Shown in pieces: positions 50,720-59,446 of a DNA stretch of 64,000 nucleotides. The number at the start of each line of letters is the position of its first letter. The first letter of the stretch is position 1. Below the pieces are notes generated by a model. That model was not told the origin of the DNA. It searched no databases and saw only the letters and a program-made list of their open reading frames with translations. Source of the stretch: Rhizobiales bacterium GAS188 (lineage in GTDB: Bacteria > Pseudomonadota > Alphaproteobacteria > Rhizobiales > Beijerinckiaceae); the NCBI GenBank assembly GCA_900104855.1, contig FNSS01000001.1:682001-746000 (forward strand), written 5' to 3'. The position numbers and the translations under genes were made by a program.

Positions 50720-52018
50720 GTGATCCTTGATCCCCCTCTCCCTCGGCCAAATGGGGCCAAGCCTGACTGGACGGGAAAGACTTCCCGGAGGGCCAGGACG
50801 CCGGCCGCCGAGAAGGCTCCGAAGACTGCGGCACTGATCGTCGCTGCGGGCAGAGGGCTGCGCGCCGGCGGCGACGTGCCCAAGCAATACCAGTTGCTGG
50901 ATGGGGTCGCCGTGCTGGAGCGTGCCATTCGCGCTTTGCGGGAAGCGAGCGGCGTCAGCCACGCCATCGTCGTCATCCATCGCGACGACACCGCGCGCTA
51001 TGCGGCCATTGCCGCGAGCATTGCCGCAGATTCGCCGGATTTCCTGCTGGCGCCGGCCTTCGGCGGCGCCACAAGGCAGGCGAGCGTTCGCGCCGGCCTC
51101 GAGGCGCTGAAGGGGACGGCTCCCGACATCGTGCTGATCCACGATGCAGCGAGGCCCTTCGTCTCGCCAGCCCTTATCGGACGCGCGATCGACGCAGCCC
51201 TCAAACACGGCGCGGCCGTGCCGGGCGTCGCGGTCACGGACACCATCCGGAGGCTGGGTCCGGACAATGCCTCCGGCGAGACTGTCGCACGCGAAGCGCT
51301 GCGGGCGATCCAGACACCGCAAGCTTTCTCCTTCGCCAGCATTTGCGAGGCCCATGCGCGGGCGGCAGCGAATGGTCTCGACAATTTCACCGATGACGGC
51401 GGGGTCGCCGAATGGGCGGGGCTCGACGTCCATGTCTTCGAAGGCGAGGCGCGGAACTTGAAATTGAGCCTCCCATCCGACCTTGGCCGCGGAGTGCGGA
51501 ACGTCGACCCGATCCTCGAGATCCGCAGCGGCCTCGGCTATGACGTTCACGCTTTCGGCGAAGGTGCCTTCGTGATGCTTGGCGGCGTGAAGATCGCGCA
51601 TGACCGCGGTGTCATCGCGCATTCGGACGGAGATGTGCTGCTGCACGCGCTGACCGATGCCGTGCTCGGTGCACTCGGCGATGGCGATCTCGGCACGCAT
51701 TTTCCGCCGTCAGATGAGCGCTGGCGGGACGCAGCGTCGAGCATTTTCCTTGCCGCCGCCGTGGCGCGGGTATCGCGGCGCGGCGGCCGTATTCTCCATC
51801 TCGATGCGACGGTGGTCTGCGAAGCGCCACGCCTCGGCCCGTATCGAGATGCCATCCGCGCCCGCATCGCTGAAATTGCATGCATCGGCATCGGGCGTGT
51901 CTCGATCAAGGCAACGACCTCGGAGCAGCTCGGCTTCACCGGGCGCCGCGAAGGCATTGCGGCGCAGGCGATCGCCACGATCGAGCTGCCGCCGGACGAC
52001 TCGGATGGTGATGCCTGA
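50720..52018 (+). CDS. ispDF: bifunctional MEP-pathway enzyme IspDF
   Basis: A 432-residue fusion typical of alphaproteobacteria. The IspD part (about 30-265) transfers CMP to MEP, with [24 protein letters not shown] and IQTPQAF. The IspF part (about 275-430) makes the cyclic diphosphate, with DVHAF metal ligands, [14 protein letters not shown] and GFTGRREG. The start is taken as GTG 50720, the first plausible in-frame start near the domain; no ATG is available. It heads the hopanoid gene run, feeding isoprenoid precursors. The CMP-using and cyclising steps flank the IspE step, encoded elsewhere. Confidence 0.94.
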   Translation: MILDPPLPRPNGAKPDWTGKTSRRARTPAAEKAPKTAALIVAAGRGLRAGGDVPKQYQLLDGVAVLERAIRALREASGVSHAIVVIHRDDTARYAAIAASIAADSPDFLLAPAFGGATRQASVRAGLEALKGTAPDIVLIHDAARPFVSPALIGRAIDAALKHGAAVPGVAVTDTIRRLGPDNASGETVAREALRAIQTPQAFSFASICEAHARAAANGLDNFTDDGGVAEWAGLDVHVFEGEARNLKLSLPSDLGRGVRNVDPILEIRSGLGYDVHAFGEGAFVMLGGVKIAHDRGVIAHSDGDVLLHALTDAVLGALGDGDLGTHFPPSDERWRDAASSIFLAAAVARVSRRGGRILHLDATVVCEAPRLGPYRDAIRARIAEIACIGIGRVSIKATTSEQLGFTGRREGIAAQAIATIELPPDDSDGDA

Positions 52019-52079
52019 TGAAGCACAGCGTGTGGAGGGGAAGGGCGGACGCCGGCGTCTTGCGAACTGAAGCGATCGA

Positions 52080-53075
52080 ATGAGCTCGATGGTCAAGATC
52101 GGCTGGATCGCAGGCGTCTGTGCCGTTATCGGACTGATCTTCTGGACGGGGGCAGAACCCGTCTTGCATGCGGTCGAAACGGCGGGATGGGCGGTTGTCG
52201 GCGTCGTCCTGCTGCGCGGAACGGCGGTCGCTAGCGCCGGCCTCGGCTGGTTCGTCCTGTTCCCATCCGTCTCGCGGCCGAACGCCTTCGCCTGCGTCCT
52301 CATTCGCTTTTTGCGCGAGGGCGCAAACGCGTTGTTGCCGATGACGCAGATCGGCGGCGAGGTCATCGGGGCGCGGGTGTTGAGCTTGCGCGGCACGCCG
52401 GCATCGCTCTCCGCGGCGAGCGTCATCGTCGACGTGCTCGTCCAGGCTGCGACGCAATTCCTGTTCGCTCTCATCGGCCTCGCGACGCTCGGCGCCATGG
52501 GCCGCGGCAGCGCGATCAGGGAGACTGTCGCGGTCGTGATCGCAGTCGCCATTCCGGCGCTGTGCGGCTTCTATCTGGTGCAACGGCCGATCGCCCAGCA
52601 TGTCGTCAAAAGGATGCTGGCACGGGCGGTCGGCGAACGCGCTTGGCTCCCTTTCGGAGCGATCGACGCACTCTATGCCCGGCTGGGCTCGATCTACGCC
52701 AATCGCGCCGGCCTTCTCACCGCCGCCGCGATCCATATGACGGTCTGGCTCTTTGGTGCGCTCGAAGTCTGGGTGATATTGGCCTCGATGGGGTTGCCGG
52801 CGAGCTATCCCGAAGCGCTGGTTATCGAAGGCCTCATGCAGGCGATCCGCGGCGCCGCCTTCGCCATCCCCGGCGCGCTCGGTGCGCAAGAAGGCGGCCT
52901 CGTCGCGATTTGCGCGATCTTCGGTGTGCCGGCTGAGGCCGCGATCGCGATGTCGTTGATCAAGCGCGTCCCCGATCTCGTCTTCGGAGCGCCGAGCCTG
53001 CTCGGCTGGCAGATGTTCGAGGGCCGGGTGCTCCTTGCTCGCCACGCCCCAGCCGAAAGCCATCGGGGCAAATGA
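52080..53075 (+). CDS. hpnL: hopanoid-associated membrane protein HpnL
   Basis: A 331-residue multi-pass protein of the lysylphosphatidylglycerol-synthase-TM/UPF0104-like type. About eight hydrophobic helices are visible. Conserved segments include RFLREGANALLPMTQIGGEV and IPGALGAQEGGLVAI. HpnL is found next to hopanoid genes in many alphaproteobacteria, but its biochemical role is not established; moving or presenting hopanoid intermediates is a guess. The 3' end overlaps the hpnI start as ATGA. Confidence 0.9.
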   Translation: MSSMVKIGWIAGVCAVIGLIFWTGAEPVLHAVETAGWAVVGVVLLRGTAVASAGLGWFVLFPSVSRPNAFACVLIRFLREGANALLPMTQIGGEVIGARVLSLRGTPASLSAASVIVDVLVQAATQFLFALIGLATLGAMGRGSAIRETVAVVIAVAIPALCGFYLVQRPIAQHVVKRMLARAVGERAWLPFGAIDALYARLGSIYANRAGLLTAAAIHMTVWLFGALEVWVILASMGLPASYPEALVIEGLMQAIRGAAFAIPGALGAQEGGLVAICAIFGVPAEAAIAMSLIKRVPDLVFGAPSLLGWQMFEGRVLLARHAPAESHRGK

Positions 53076-54205
53076 TGGCAAGCGCAGCGGCATTCATCTG
53101 CCTGCTCATGGCATCGGTTGGATGCCTGTATCTCGTCTGCGCCACCGTCGTGGCTGCGAGATTCGCAAGCGAGGCTCCGTTGGAGCCGGCATCGTCGCCT
53201 CCAGTGACCATCCTCAAGCCGCTCAAGGGCGATGAGCCCGCTCTCTTCGAGAACCTTGCGTCGTTCTGCACTCAGATCTATCCCGCGCCGGTCCAGCTGG
53301 TCTTCGGCGTGCAGGACGCGAAGGATGACGCAATCCCCGTGGTCCAACGCCTCAAGGCGTCATTTCCCGACCTGGACGCGCATCTCGTCATCGACCGGGC
53401 GGTGCATGGGACGAATTTGAAGATTTCCAACCTGATCAACATGATGCCGACGGCCCGTCACCAGTGCATCGTGCTGGCCGACAGCGATATCGGCGTGCCC
53501 CCGGACTATCTGTCGCGTGTCACTGCGGCCCTCGAGCAGCCCGGTGTCGGGGGTGTCACCTGCCTTTATCACGGCATCGCCGTTGCCGGATTCTGGTCCA
53601 AATTGTCGGCGCTCGCCATCGACGGGCATTTCCTTCCGAATGTGTTGGTTGGTCTGCGATCGGGTCTCGCCAGACCCTGTTTCGGCTCGACCATCGCCTT
53701 GCGCCGCAGCCATCTCGACGAGATAGGCGGCTTTGAGGCATTTTCGGATTGCCTTGCCGACGATTATGCGATCGGGGCCGCCTTGCGCGCGGAGGAGCTC
53801 AGGGTCGTAGTCCCGCGGCTCCTCCTCGGACATAGCTGCGCCGAATCCTCGTTGGCCGAGATGTGGCGACACGAACTGCGCTGGGCACGCACCATCCGCA
53901 CCGTCGATCCGAGCGGATATGCCGGTTCGCTGGTCACACACCCTCTCGCTTTCGCGCTCTTGGCATTCGCGAGCGGAGCCTCTGCGGCCGGCCCTGCCCT
54001 CGCGATTCTTGCCATCTTGGGTCGAATTGTGCTTTTGCAGGTGACTGCACGCAGCCATGGCCTCGCTCCGGCTCCATATTGGCTGGTCCCGATCCGTGAT
54101 CTGCTTTCGTTCGCGATATTCGTGTGGAGCTTTTGCGGCCGGGACCTTACCTGGCGAGGTCGGAATTACCATGTGCGGGCCAATGGCACCTTGACCGCAG
54201 ATTGA
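53072..54205 (+). CDS. hpnI: hopanoid glycosyltransferase HpnI
   Basis: A 377-residue GT2 enzyme with a membrane helix at the N-terminus and about two near the C-terminus. Landmarks are VTILKPLKGDEPALFENLAS, the DxD-like ADSDIGVPPDY, FGSTIALRR and the Q/RxxRW-like RHELRWARTIRT. In hopanoid head-group synthesis HpnI adds N-acetylglucosamine to bacteriohopanetetrol. It overlaps hpnL by 4 bp and precedes hpnJ by 15 bp. ATG at 53072. Confidence 0.93.
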   Translation: MMASAAAFICLLMASVGCLYLVCATVVAARFASEAPLEPASSPPVTILKPLKGDEPALFENLASFCTQIYPAPVQLVFGVQDAKDDAIPVVQRLKASFPDLDAHLVIDRAVHGTNLKISNLINMMPTARHQCIVLADSDIGVPPDYLSRVTAALEQPGVGGVTCLYHGIAVAGFWSKLSALAIDGHFLPNVLVGLRSGLARPCFGSTIALRRSHLDEIGGFEAFSDCLADDYAIGAALRAEELRVVVPRLLLGHSCAESSLAEMWRHELRWARTIRTVDPSGYAGSLVTHPLAFALLAFASGASAAGPALAILAILGRIVLLQVTARSHGLAPAPYWLVPIRDLLSFAIFVWSFCGRDLTWRGRNYHVRANGTLTAD

Positions 54206-54220
54206 AGGACCGAAGCCGTC

Positions 54221-55651
54221 ATGATGCGAACGCTCTTCCTGCAGGCCCCGTCTTTCGATGGCTTCGACGGCGGTGCCGGGTCGCGCTACCAGGCCAAGCG
54301 CGAGATCGCCTCTTTCTGGTATCCAACCTGGCTCGCCCAGCCCGCGGCCCTCATCGAAGGGTCGAAGCTCATCGATGCTCCGCCCCACAAGATCGGCATC
54401 GATGCGGTGGTGAAGCAAGCGCGCGACTACGACCTCGTCGTGCTGCACACCTCGACACCATCCTTCGCAAGCGACGTGAAGACGATCGAGGCGATGAAGG
54501 CGGCCAATCCCGGCCTCAAGGCCGGGTTGATCGGGGCAAAGGTGGCGGTCGAGGCCGATAAAAGCCTCGAAGCTTCGCCGTTCATCGACTTCGCGGCGCG
54601 CAACGAGTTCGACTTCACCATCAAAGATGTGGCCGAGGGGCGGGATCTCTCGACAATCAAGGGCTTGTCCTGGCGCAACAGGGACGGCGTGATCGTGCAC
54701 AACGCCGAGCGGCCCATCGTCGAGAACATGGACCTCCTGCCCTTCGTCACCCCGGTCTACAAGCGCGACCTGAAGATCGAGAACTATTTCATCGGCTATC
54801 TGAAGCACCCCTATATTTCGTTCTACACGGGGCGGGGCTGCAAATCGCGCTGCACCTTCTGCCTGTGGCCGCAGACAGTCGGCGGGCACCGCTACCGCAC
54901 CCGCAGCGTCGGCCATGTGATCGAGGAAATCCGCTGGGCCAAGGCCGCGCTTCCCCAGGTCAAGGAGTTCTTCTTCGACGACGATACCTTCACGGACGAC
55001 GCGCCCCGGGCCGAAGAGATCGCGAGGGAGCTCGGCAAGCTGGGCGTGGTCTGGTCATGCAACGCCAAGGCCAATGTGAAGCGCTCGACGCTGAAGATCA
55101 TGCGCGACAACGGCTTGCGACTGTTGCTCGTCGGCTATGAGAGCGGCAACCAGCAGATCCTGCACAACATAAAGAAGGGCATGCTGATCGACGTTGCGAA
55201 GCGTTTCACCAAGGATTGCCACGAGCTCGGGATCGTCATCCACGGAACCTTCATCCTCGGCCTGCCCGGAGAAACCTCCGACACGATCAAGGAGACAATC
55301 GCGTTCGCCAAGGAGATCAACCCCCATACGATTCAGGTTTCGCTCGCAGCGCCCTATCCCGGCACCTTCCTGCACAAACAGGCGCTGGAGAATGGGTGGC
55401 TCGACGACGCCAACGCCGAGCTCGTCAATGCCGACGGGGTGCAGATAGCGCCGCTGCATTATCCCCATCTCAGCCATTCCGAGATCTTCCATTCGGTGGA
55501 GGATTTCTATCGGCGCTTCTATTTCCGCGCTCCGAAAATCGCCTCCATTGTCGGCGAGATGGTGAGGAGCCCCGAGATGATGAAGCGCCGCATGCGGGAA
55601 GGCGTGGAATTCTTCCGCTTTCTCAAGGAACGTCGCGAGGTCGCGCTCTGA
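54221..55651 (+). CDS. hpnJ: hopanoid radical-SAM enzyme HpnJ
   Basis: A 476-residue radical-SAM protein. The N-terminal cobalamin-binding-like part (about 1-180) has SFDGFDGGAGSRYQAKREI and LVVLHTSTPSFASD. The [4Fe-4S]-binding cysteines Cys207, Cys211 and Cys214 lie in GRGCKSRCTFC, and the radical-SAM barrel follows. HpnJ is known to convert the glucosamine head group to the cyclitol ether. It is followed without a gap by hpnK. Confidence 0.94.
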   Translation: MMRTLFLQAPSFDGFDGGAGSRYQAKREIASFWYPTWLAQPAALIEGSKLIDAPPHKIGIDAVVKQARDYDLVVLHTSTPSFASDVKTIEAMKAANPGLKAGLIGAKVAVEADKSLEASPFIDFAARNEFDFTIKDVAEGRDLSTIKGLSWRNRDGVIVHNAERPIVENMDLLPFVTPVYKRDLKIENYFIGYLKHPYISFYTGRGCKSRCTFCLWPQTVGGHRYRTRSVGHVIEEIRWAKAALPQVKEFFFDDDTFTDDAPRAEEIARELGKLGVVWSCNAKANVKRSTLKIMRDNGLRLLLVGYESGNQQILHNIKKGMLIDVAKRFTKDCHELGIVIHGTFILGLPGETSDTIKETIAFAKEINPHTIQVSLAAPYPGTFLHKQALENGWLDDANAELVNADGVQIAPLHYPHLSHSEIFHSVEDFYRRFYFRAPKIASIVGEMVRSPEMMKRRMREGVEFFRFLKERREVAL

Positions 55652-56500
55652 GTGAAGCAACTCATCGTCACGGCCGACGATTTCGGCTTGGCGACCGAAG
55701 TCAACGACGCGGTCGAAAAGGCGCATACGGACGGTATTCTCAGTGCGGCGAGTCTCATGGTCGGCGCGTCGGCGTCGGCCGACGCCGTCTCGTGCGCGAG
55801 GCGCATGCCGGACCTGCGCGTCGGGCTGCATCTCACATTGGTCGAGGGCCGGCCGGTGTTGCCGGCCGCCGAAATTCCCGATCTGGTCGACAAGACCGGC
55901 CGCTTGCGCAATGACCTCGCGGCCTATGGCGTCGCAATCATGGCCATGCCCTCGGTTCGACGCCAGCTTCGTGCCGAGATCAGGGCACAGTTCGAGGCCT
56001 ATAGAGCGACCGGGCTTACGCTCGACCATGTCAACGCGCATCGGCACTATCACCTGCACCCGACAGTGCTGAGCGAGATTCTCGCCATCGGCGTCGACTA
56101 TGGCATGCGAGCCCTGCGGGTGCCGGTCGAGCCGATGTCGCTGTTGCGCGCCGTCGAGCCTAAGCGCAGAGGTCCGGCCGCGATGATCGCGGCACCTTGG
56201 GCCGCAAGAATGCTGAGGCGGGTCAAGATGTCTGGGCTGGTCACCACAGATCGCGTATTCGGGCTTGCCTGGTCGGGCGCCATGACCGAGGGGCGAGTGG
56301 CCGGGCTCCTCGAGAGGCTTCCGCTCGGCCGCACGGAGATTTACACTCATCCGGCGACATCTGGAGACTATGAGGGCGCAGCCCGGGGCTATCGCTACAA
56401 CGACGAGTTTGCGGCGCTCATGTCTCGGCGATGCCGCGAGGCGATGCAGCGGTCGGGCGCAGTAGTCGGCGGCTATGGCGACTTGAAGGATGTGGGCTGA
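55652..56500 (+). CDS. hpnK: hopanoid deacetylase HpnK (YdjC family)
   Basis: A 282-residue YdjC-type hydrolase. Metal ligands are in VTADDFGL (Asp9-Asp10), RVGLHLTL and NAHRHYHLHP. HpnK removes the acetyl group from the GlcNAc-bearing hopanoid made by HpnI. It starts with GTG directly abutting the hpnJ stop. The C-terminal part (EIYTHPATSGDYEG) also matches the family. Confidence 0.93.
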   Translation: MKQLIVTADDFGLATEVNDAVEKAHTDGILSAASLMVGASASADAVSCARRMPDLRVGLHLTLVEGRPVLPAAEIPDLVDKTGRLRNDLAAYGVAIMAMPSVRRQLRAEIRAQFEAYRATGLTLDHVNAHRHYHLHPTVLSEILAIGVDYGMRALRVPVEPMSLLRAVEPKRRGPAAMIAAPWAARMLRRVKMSGLVTTDRVFGLAWSGAMTEGRVAGLLERLPLGRTEIYTHPATSGDYEGAARGYRYNDEFAALMSRRCREAMQRSGAVVGGYGDLKDVG

Positions 56501-56673
56501 GTGCTATGTGAGGCTACAGGCCTTGGAGCGGGTTTCTTGCCTAGATTTGCGTCAGAGGGTATGGTTCGTGCTTTAAAATTCGCCGCAGCGGGCGAATTTG
56601 GCACATTGTCCACAATTTTATCGGTTTGGGCACGCCCGACGAGTCGAAACTTTGGTGAGAGGGGTAAGAGGGA

Positions 56674-57597
56674 ATGAAGATCATTCTTGCCCAGCCACGC
56701 GGATTTTGCGCCGGGGTCGTTCGAGCCATCGACATCGTCGAGCGAGCGCTCGAGAAGTATGGAGCGCCGGTCTATGTGCGCCACGAGATCGTGCATAACC
56801 GCCATGTCGTCGAATCACTCAAGGCCAAGGGCGCGCGCTTCGTCGAGGAACTGGACGAAGTGCCGACGGGGGCGGTGACGATTTTCAGCGCCCATGGCGT
56901 ATCACGAAAAGTCGAAAACGAAGCGAAGCTGCGGTCGCTCCCCACCATCGATGCAACCTGCCCGCTGGTCACGAAGGTGCATATTCAGGGGCGCCGCTAC
57001 GTTGCGCAAGGACGGGTCCTGGTCTTCATCGGCCATGCCGGGCACCCGGAAGTCGAAGGGACGCTCGGGCAGATCGATGGCGAATTGCACCTCGTCGGAA
57101 ACGAGGAGGACGTGGACAAGCTTCCTATCGCCACCGACACGCCCATCGCCTACGTCACTCAGACGACGCTGAGCGTCGACGATACTCGCGGCGTGATCGC
57201 TGCCTTGCATCGGCGCTTCAGCGACGTCGCAGGGCCGGAGATTCGAGACATCTGCTACGCGACGCAGAATCGGCAGACTGCGGTGCGCGAATTGTCACGG
57301 GTCGCAGACGTGCTCATCGTGGTAGGAGCCCGCAACAGCTCCAATTCCAACCGGTTGCGCGAAATCGGGGAGGAAGCGGGGTTGCCGAGCTACCTCGTTG
57401 CCGATGGGAGCGAGATCGATGCGGAATGGGTGCGCAATGCGGGCGTCGTCGGCGTAACGGCCGGCGCGTCTGCGCCCGAGATCCTGGTCCAGGACGTGGT
57501 CCGGACTTTGATGCGGATCGCACCGTCAGAATTGTCGGTCCTCGACGGGCCGCAGGAGACCGTGAGCTTCCGTCTTCCCGCGGAGCTCACGAATTGA
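56674..57597 (+). CDS. ispH: 4-hydroxy-3-methylbut-2-enyl diphosphate reductase IspH
   Basis: A 307-residue Fe-S enzyme, the last step of the MEP pathway, giving IPP and DMAPP. Cluster cysteines are Cys12 (RGFCAGV), Cys96 (DATCPLVTK) and Cys194 ([10 protein letters not shown]). [10 protein letters not shown] and SAHGVSRKV, as well as [10 protein letters not shown], are diagnostic. It is preceded by a 173-bp gap that may hold its own promoter. Its position between hpnK and hpnH links precursor supply to hopanoid synthesis. Many alphaproteobacteria carry ispH elsewhere. Confidence 0.96.
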   Translation: MKIILAQPRGFCAGVVRAIDIVERALEKYGAPVYVRHEIVHNRHVVESLKAKGARFVEELDEVPTGAVTIFSAHGVSRKVENEAKLRSLPTIDATCPLVTKVHIQGRRYVAQGRVLVFIGHAGHPEVEGTLGQIDGELHLVGNEEDVDKLPIATDTPIAYVTQTTLSVDDTRGVIAALHRRFSDVAGPEIRDICYATQNRQTAVRELSRVADVLIVVGARNSSNSNRLREIGEEAGLPSYLVADGSEIDAEWVRNAGVVGVTAGASAPEILVQDVVRTLMRIAPSELSVLDGPQETVSFRLPAELTN

Positions 57598-57643
57598 GTT
57601 TGTCAGGCCATTTCGTCAATTGGGCTTTGTGAAGGAATCTCGC

Positions 57644-58798
57644 GTGGGCATACCCCTCCGTCAGATTGCGAGAGTCGGTAGCTATATCGTCCGGCAGCAT
57701 CTTGCCGGTCGTAAGCGCTATCCACTCGTCCTGATGCTGGAACCGCTGTTCCGGTGCAACTTGGCTTGCGCGGGCTGCGGCAAGATCGATTATCCCGAGG
57801 CCATCTTGAACAAGCGCATTTCCGTCAAGGACGCGCTAGATTCGGTCGATGAATGTGGCGCGCCGGTCGTCGTCATGGCGGGCGGCGAGCCGCTCCTGCA
57901 CAAGGAGCTGCCGAAGATCGTCGAGGGGGTTGTCGCGCGCAAGAAATTTGCGATCGTCTGCACCAACGCGTTGCTGCTCGAAAAGAAGATCGATCAATAC
58001 AAGCCGAGCCCCTATTTCACCTGGTCGATCCATCTCGACGGCGACCAGGAGATGCACGACAAGTCGGTCTGCCAGCCGGGCGTTTATGATCGCGCCGTTT
58101 CGGCATTGAAAGCCGCCAAAGCGAAGGGTTTTCGCGTCACGATCAACTGCACCTTCTTCAACGACGCCGATGCGGAACGGGTCGCCGCGTTCTTCGACAC
58201 GGTGACGGAGCTCGGCGTCGACGGCATCACGATGTCGCCAGGCTATGCCTATGAGCGGGCGCCCGACCAGAAGCACTTCCTGAACCGTTCGGCGACCAAG
58301 GAGTTGTTCCGCGCCATATTCCGACGCGGGGACCGCGGCCGCAAATGGGCGTTCAACCAGTCGACCATGTTCCTCGATTTCCTGGCCGGCAACCAGACCT
58401 ACCACTGCACGCCCTGGGGCAATCCGACACGCACCGTCTTCGGCTGGCAGCGCCCCTGCTATCTCCTCGGTGAAGGCTACACCGAAACGTTCAAGGAGTT
58501 GATGGAAGAAACGGATTGGGACGCTTACGGCACCGGCAACTATGAGAAATGCGCCGACTGCATGGTCCATAGCGGCTTTGAGGCGACGGCCGTGAAGGAT
58601 ACGGTGACAAAACCCTGGAAGGCGCTCGGCGTGGTGCTGCGGGGCGTGAGGACGGAGGGCCCAATGGCGCCCGAGATTCCGCTCGAGGGGCAACGCCCGG
58701 CCGAGTATGTTTTCCAGCGCAACGTCACGCAGAAGCTCTCAGAAATCCGCAAGGCCGAGGCCGAGGAAAAGGCCCGGAAGACTGCGACAGCGGCCTAA
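57644..58798 (+). CDS. hpnH: hopanoid radical-SAM enzyme HpnH
   Basis: A 384-residue enzyme that joins a 5'-deoxyadenosyl group to hopene to make adenosylhopane, the first step of the extended side chain. The cluster cysteines are Cys38, Cys42 and Cys45 in FRCNLACAGC. VVMAGGEPLLH is the SAM-contact motif, and later cysteines such as EKCADCMVH follow. The start is GTG 57644 (MGIPLRQIARVG), preceded by GAAGGA; an upstream TTG is less likely. The 3' end overlaps the convergent hpnG by 60 bp. Confidence 0.95.
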   Translation: MGIPLRQIARVGSYIVRQHLAGRKRYPLVLMLEPLFRCNLACAGCGKIDYPEAILNKRISVKDALDSVDECGAPVVVMAGGEPLLHKELPKIVEGVVARKKFAIVCTNALLLEKKIDQYKPSPYFTWSIHLDGDQEMHDKSVCQPGVYDRAVSALKAAKAKGFRVTINCTFFNDADAERVAAFFDTVTELGVDGITMSPGYAYERAPDQKHFLNRSATKELFRAIFRRGDRGRKWAFNQSTMFLDFLAGNQTYHCTPWGNPTRTVFGWQRPCYLLGEGYTETFKELMEETDWDAYGTGNYEKCADCMVHSGFEATAVKDTVTKPWKALGVVLRGVRTEGPMAPEIPLEGQRPAEYVFQRNVTQKLSEIRKAEAEEKARKTATAA

Positions 58799-59440
58799 GG
58801 CCCGGAACGCAGCCCCGCTGTCGCGAGCGGCCGCGATCAGCCCCGGCAACTGGTTCGGGGAGCCGATGAGGCCCGCGACCACGGCCGCGATATTGGTTCG
58901 GCCGTCGGAACCCACGGCTTTCAGGACGAGGGATGGCAAGTCGCGGTCGGCCGGATCGCTGACTGCGCGCAGGATCGCGAACGGCACGCCCCGCTCCCTC
59001 GCAAAGCGGCCGGCGACCAGGCTCTCCATGTCAACCGCGATTGCTCCGGTTGCGGTGCGGAGTCTCGTTTTGGACTGGACTGTCAGGACCGGCGCATCGG
59101 TCCCGGCCATGCGTCCGAGGACCACACGCTCGCCCGCATCGGCCAGGCGCCGCTCCAGCCTACGCGCAGCAGTCTCGTCAGCCTTGATGCGCTCACCCCC
59201 CGAGACGATTTCGGCGCCAACGACCAGACTGCCGCGGCGGAGCGCCGGATCGAGCCCGCCGCAGATGCCGAAGCTGACGACCATCCGCAGTGGCAGATCC
59301 GCCATTTGAGCAAGCTTCGTCCGCAACCTGGGCGCATCTCCGCAGATCGATATGACGCCCGGACCGGTGAAGATCCTCGCCTCGCGCTCCAAGCCGCTGA
59401 TGATCAGGAGGCTCGCGGCCGGTGACGGAGGCTTCGCCAT
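58739..59440 (-). CDS. hpnG: adenosylhopane nucleosidase HpnG
   Basis: A 233-residue protein of the nucleoside phosphorylase/MTAN fold. FGICGGLDPALRRGS and AVDMESLVAGRFARE are the substrate-site segments, and RAVSDPADRDLP holds the catalytic Asp. HpnG removes adenine from adenosylhopane, leaving ribosylhopane. It follows shc on the minus strand with a 6-bp gap and converges on hpnH with a 60-bp coding overlap. Its C-terminus is a little longer than usual for that reason. Confidence 0.93.
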   Translation of the reverse strand: MAKPPSPAASLLIISGLEREARIFTGPGVISICGDAPRLRTKLAQMADLPLRMVVSFGICGGLDPALRRGSLVVGAEIVSGGERIKADETAARRLERRLADAGERVVLGRMAGTDAPVLTVQSKTRLRTATGAIAVDMESLVAGRFARERGVPFAILRAVSDPADRDLPSLVLKAVGSDGRTNIAAVVAGLIGSPNQLPGLIAAARDSGAAFRALGRCRSLPGLFLGLGLADF

Positions 59441-59446
59441 CGCCCG

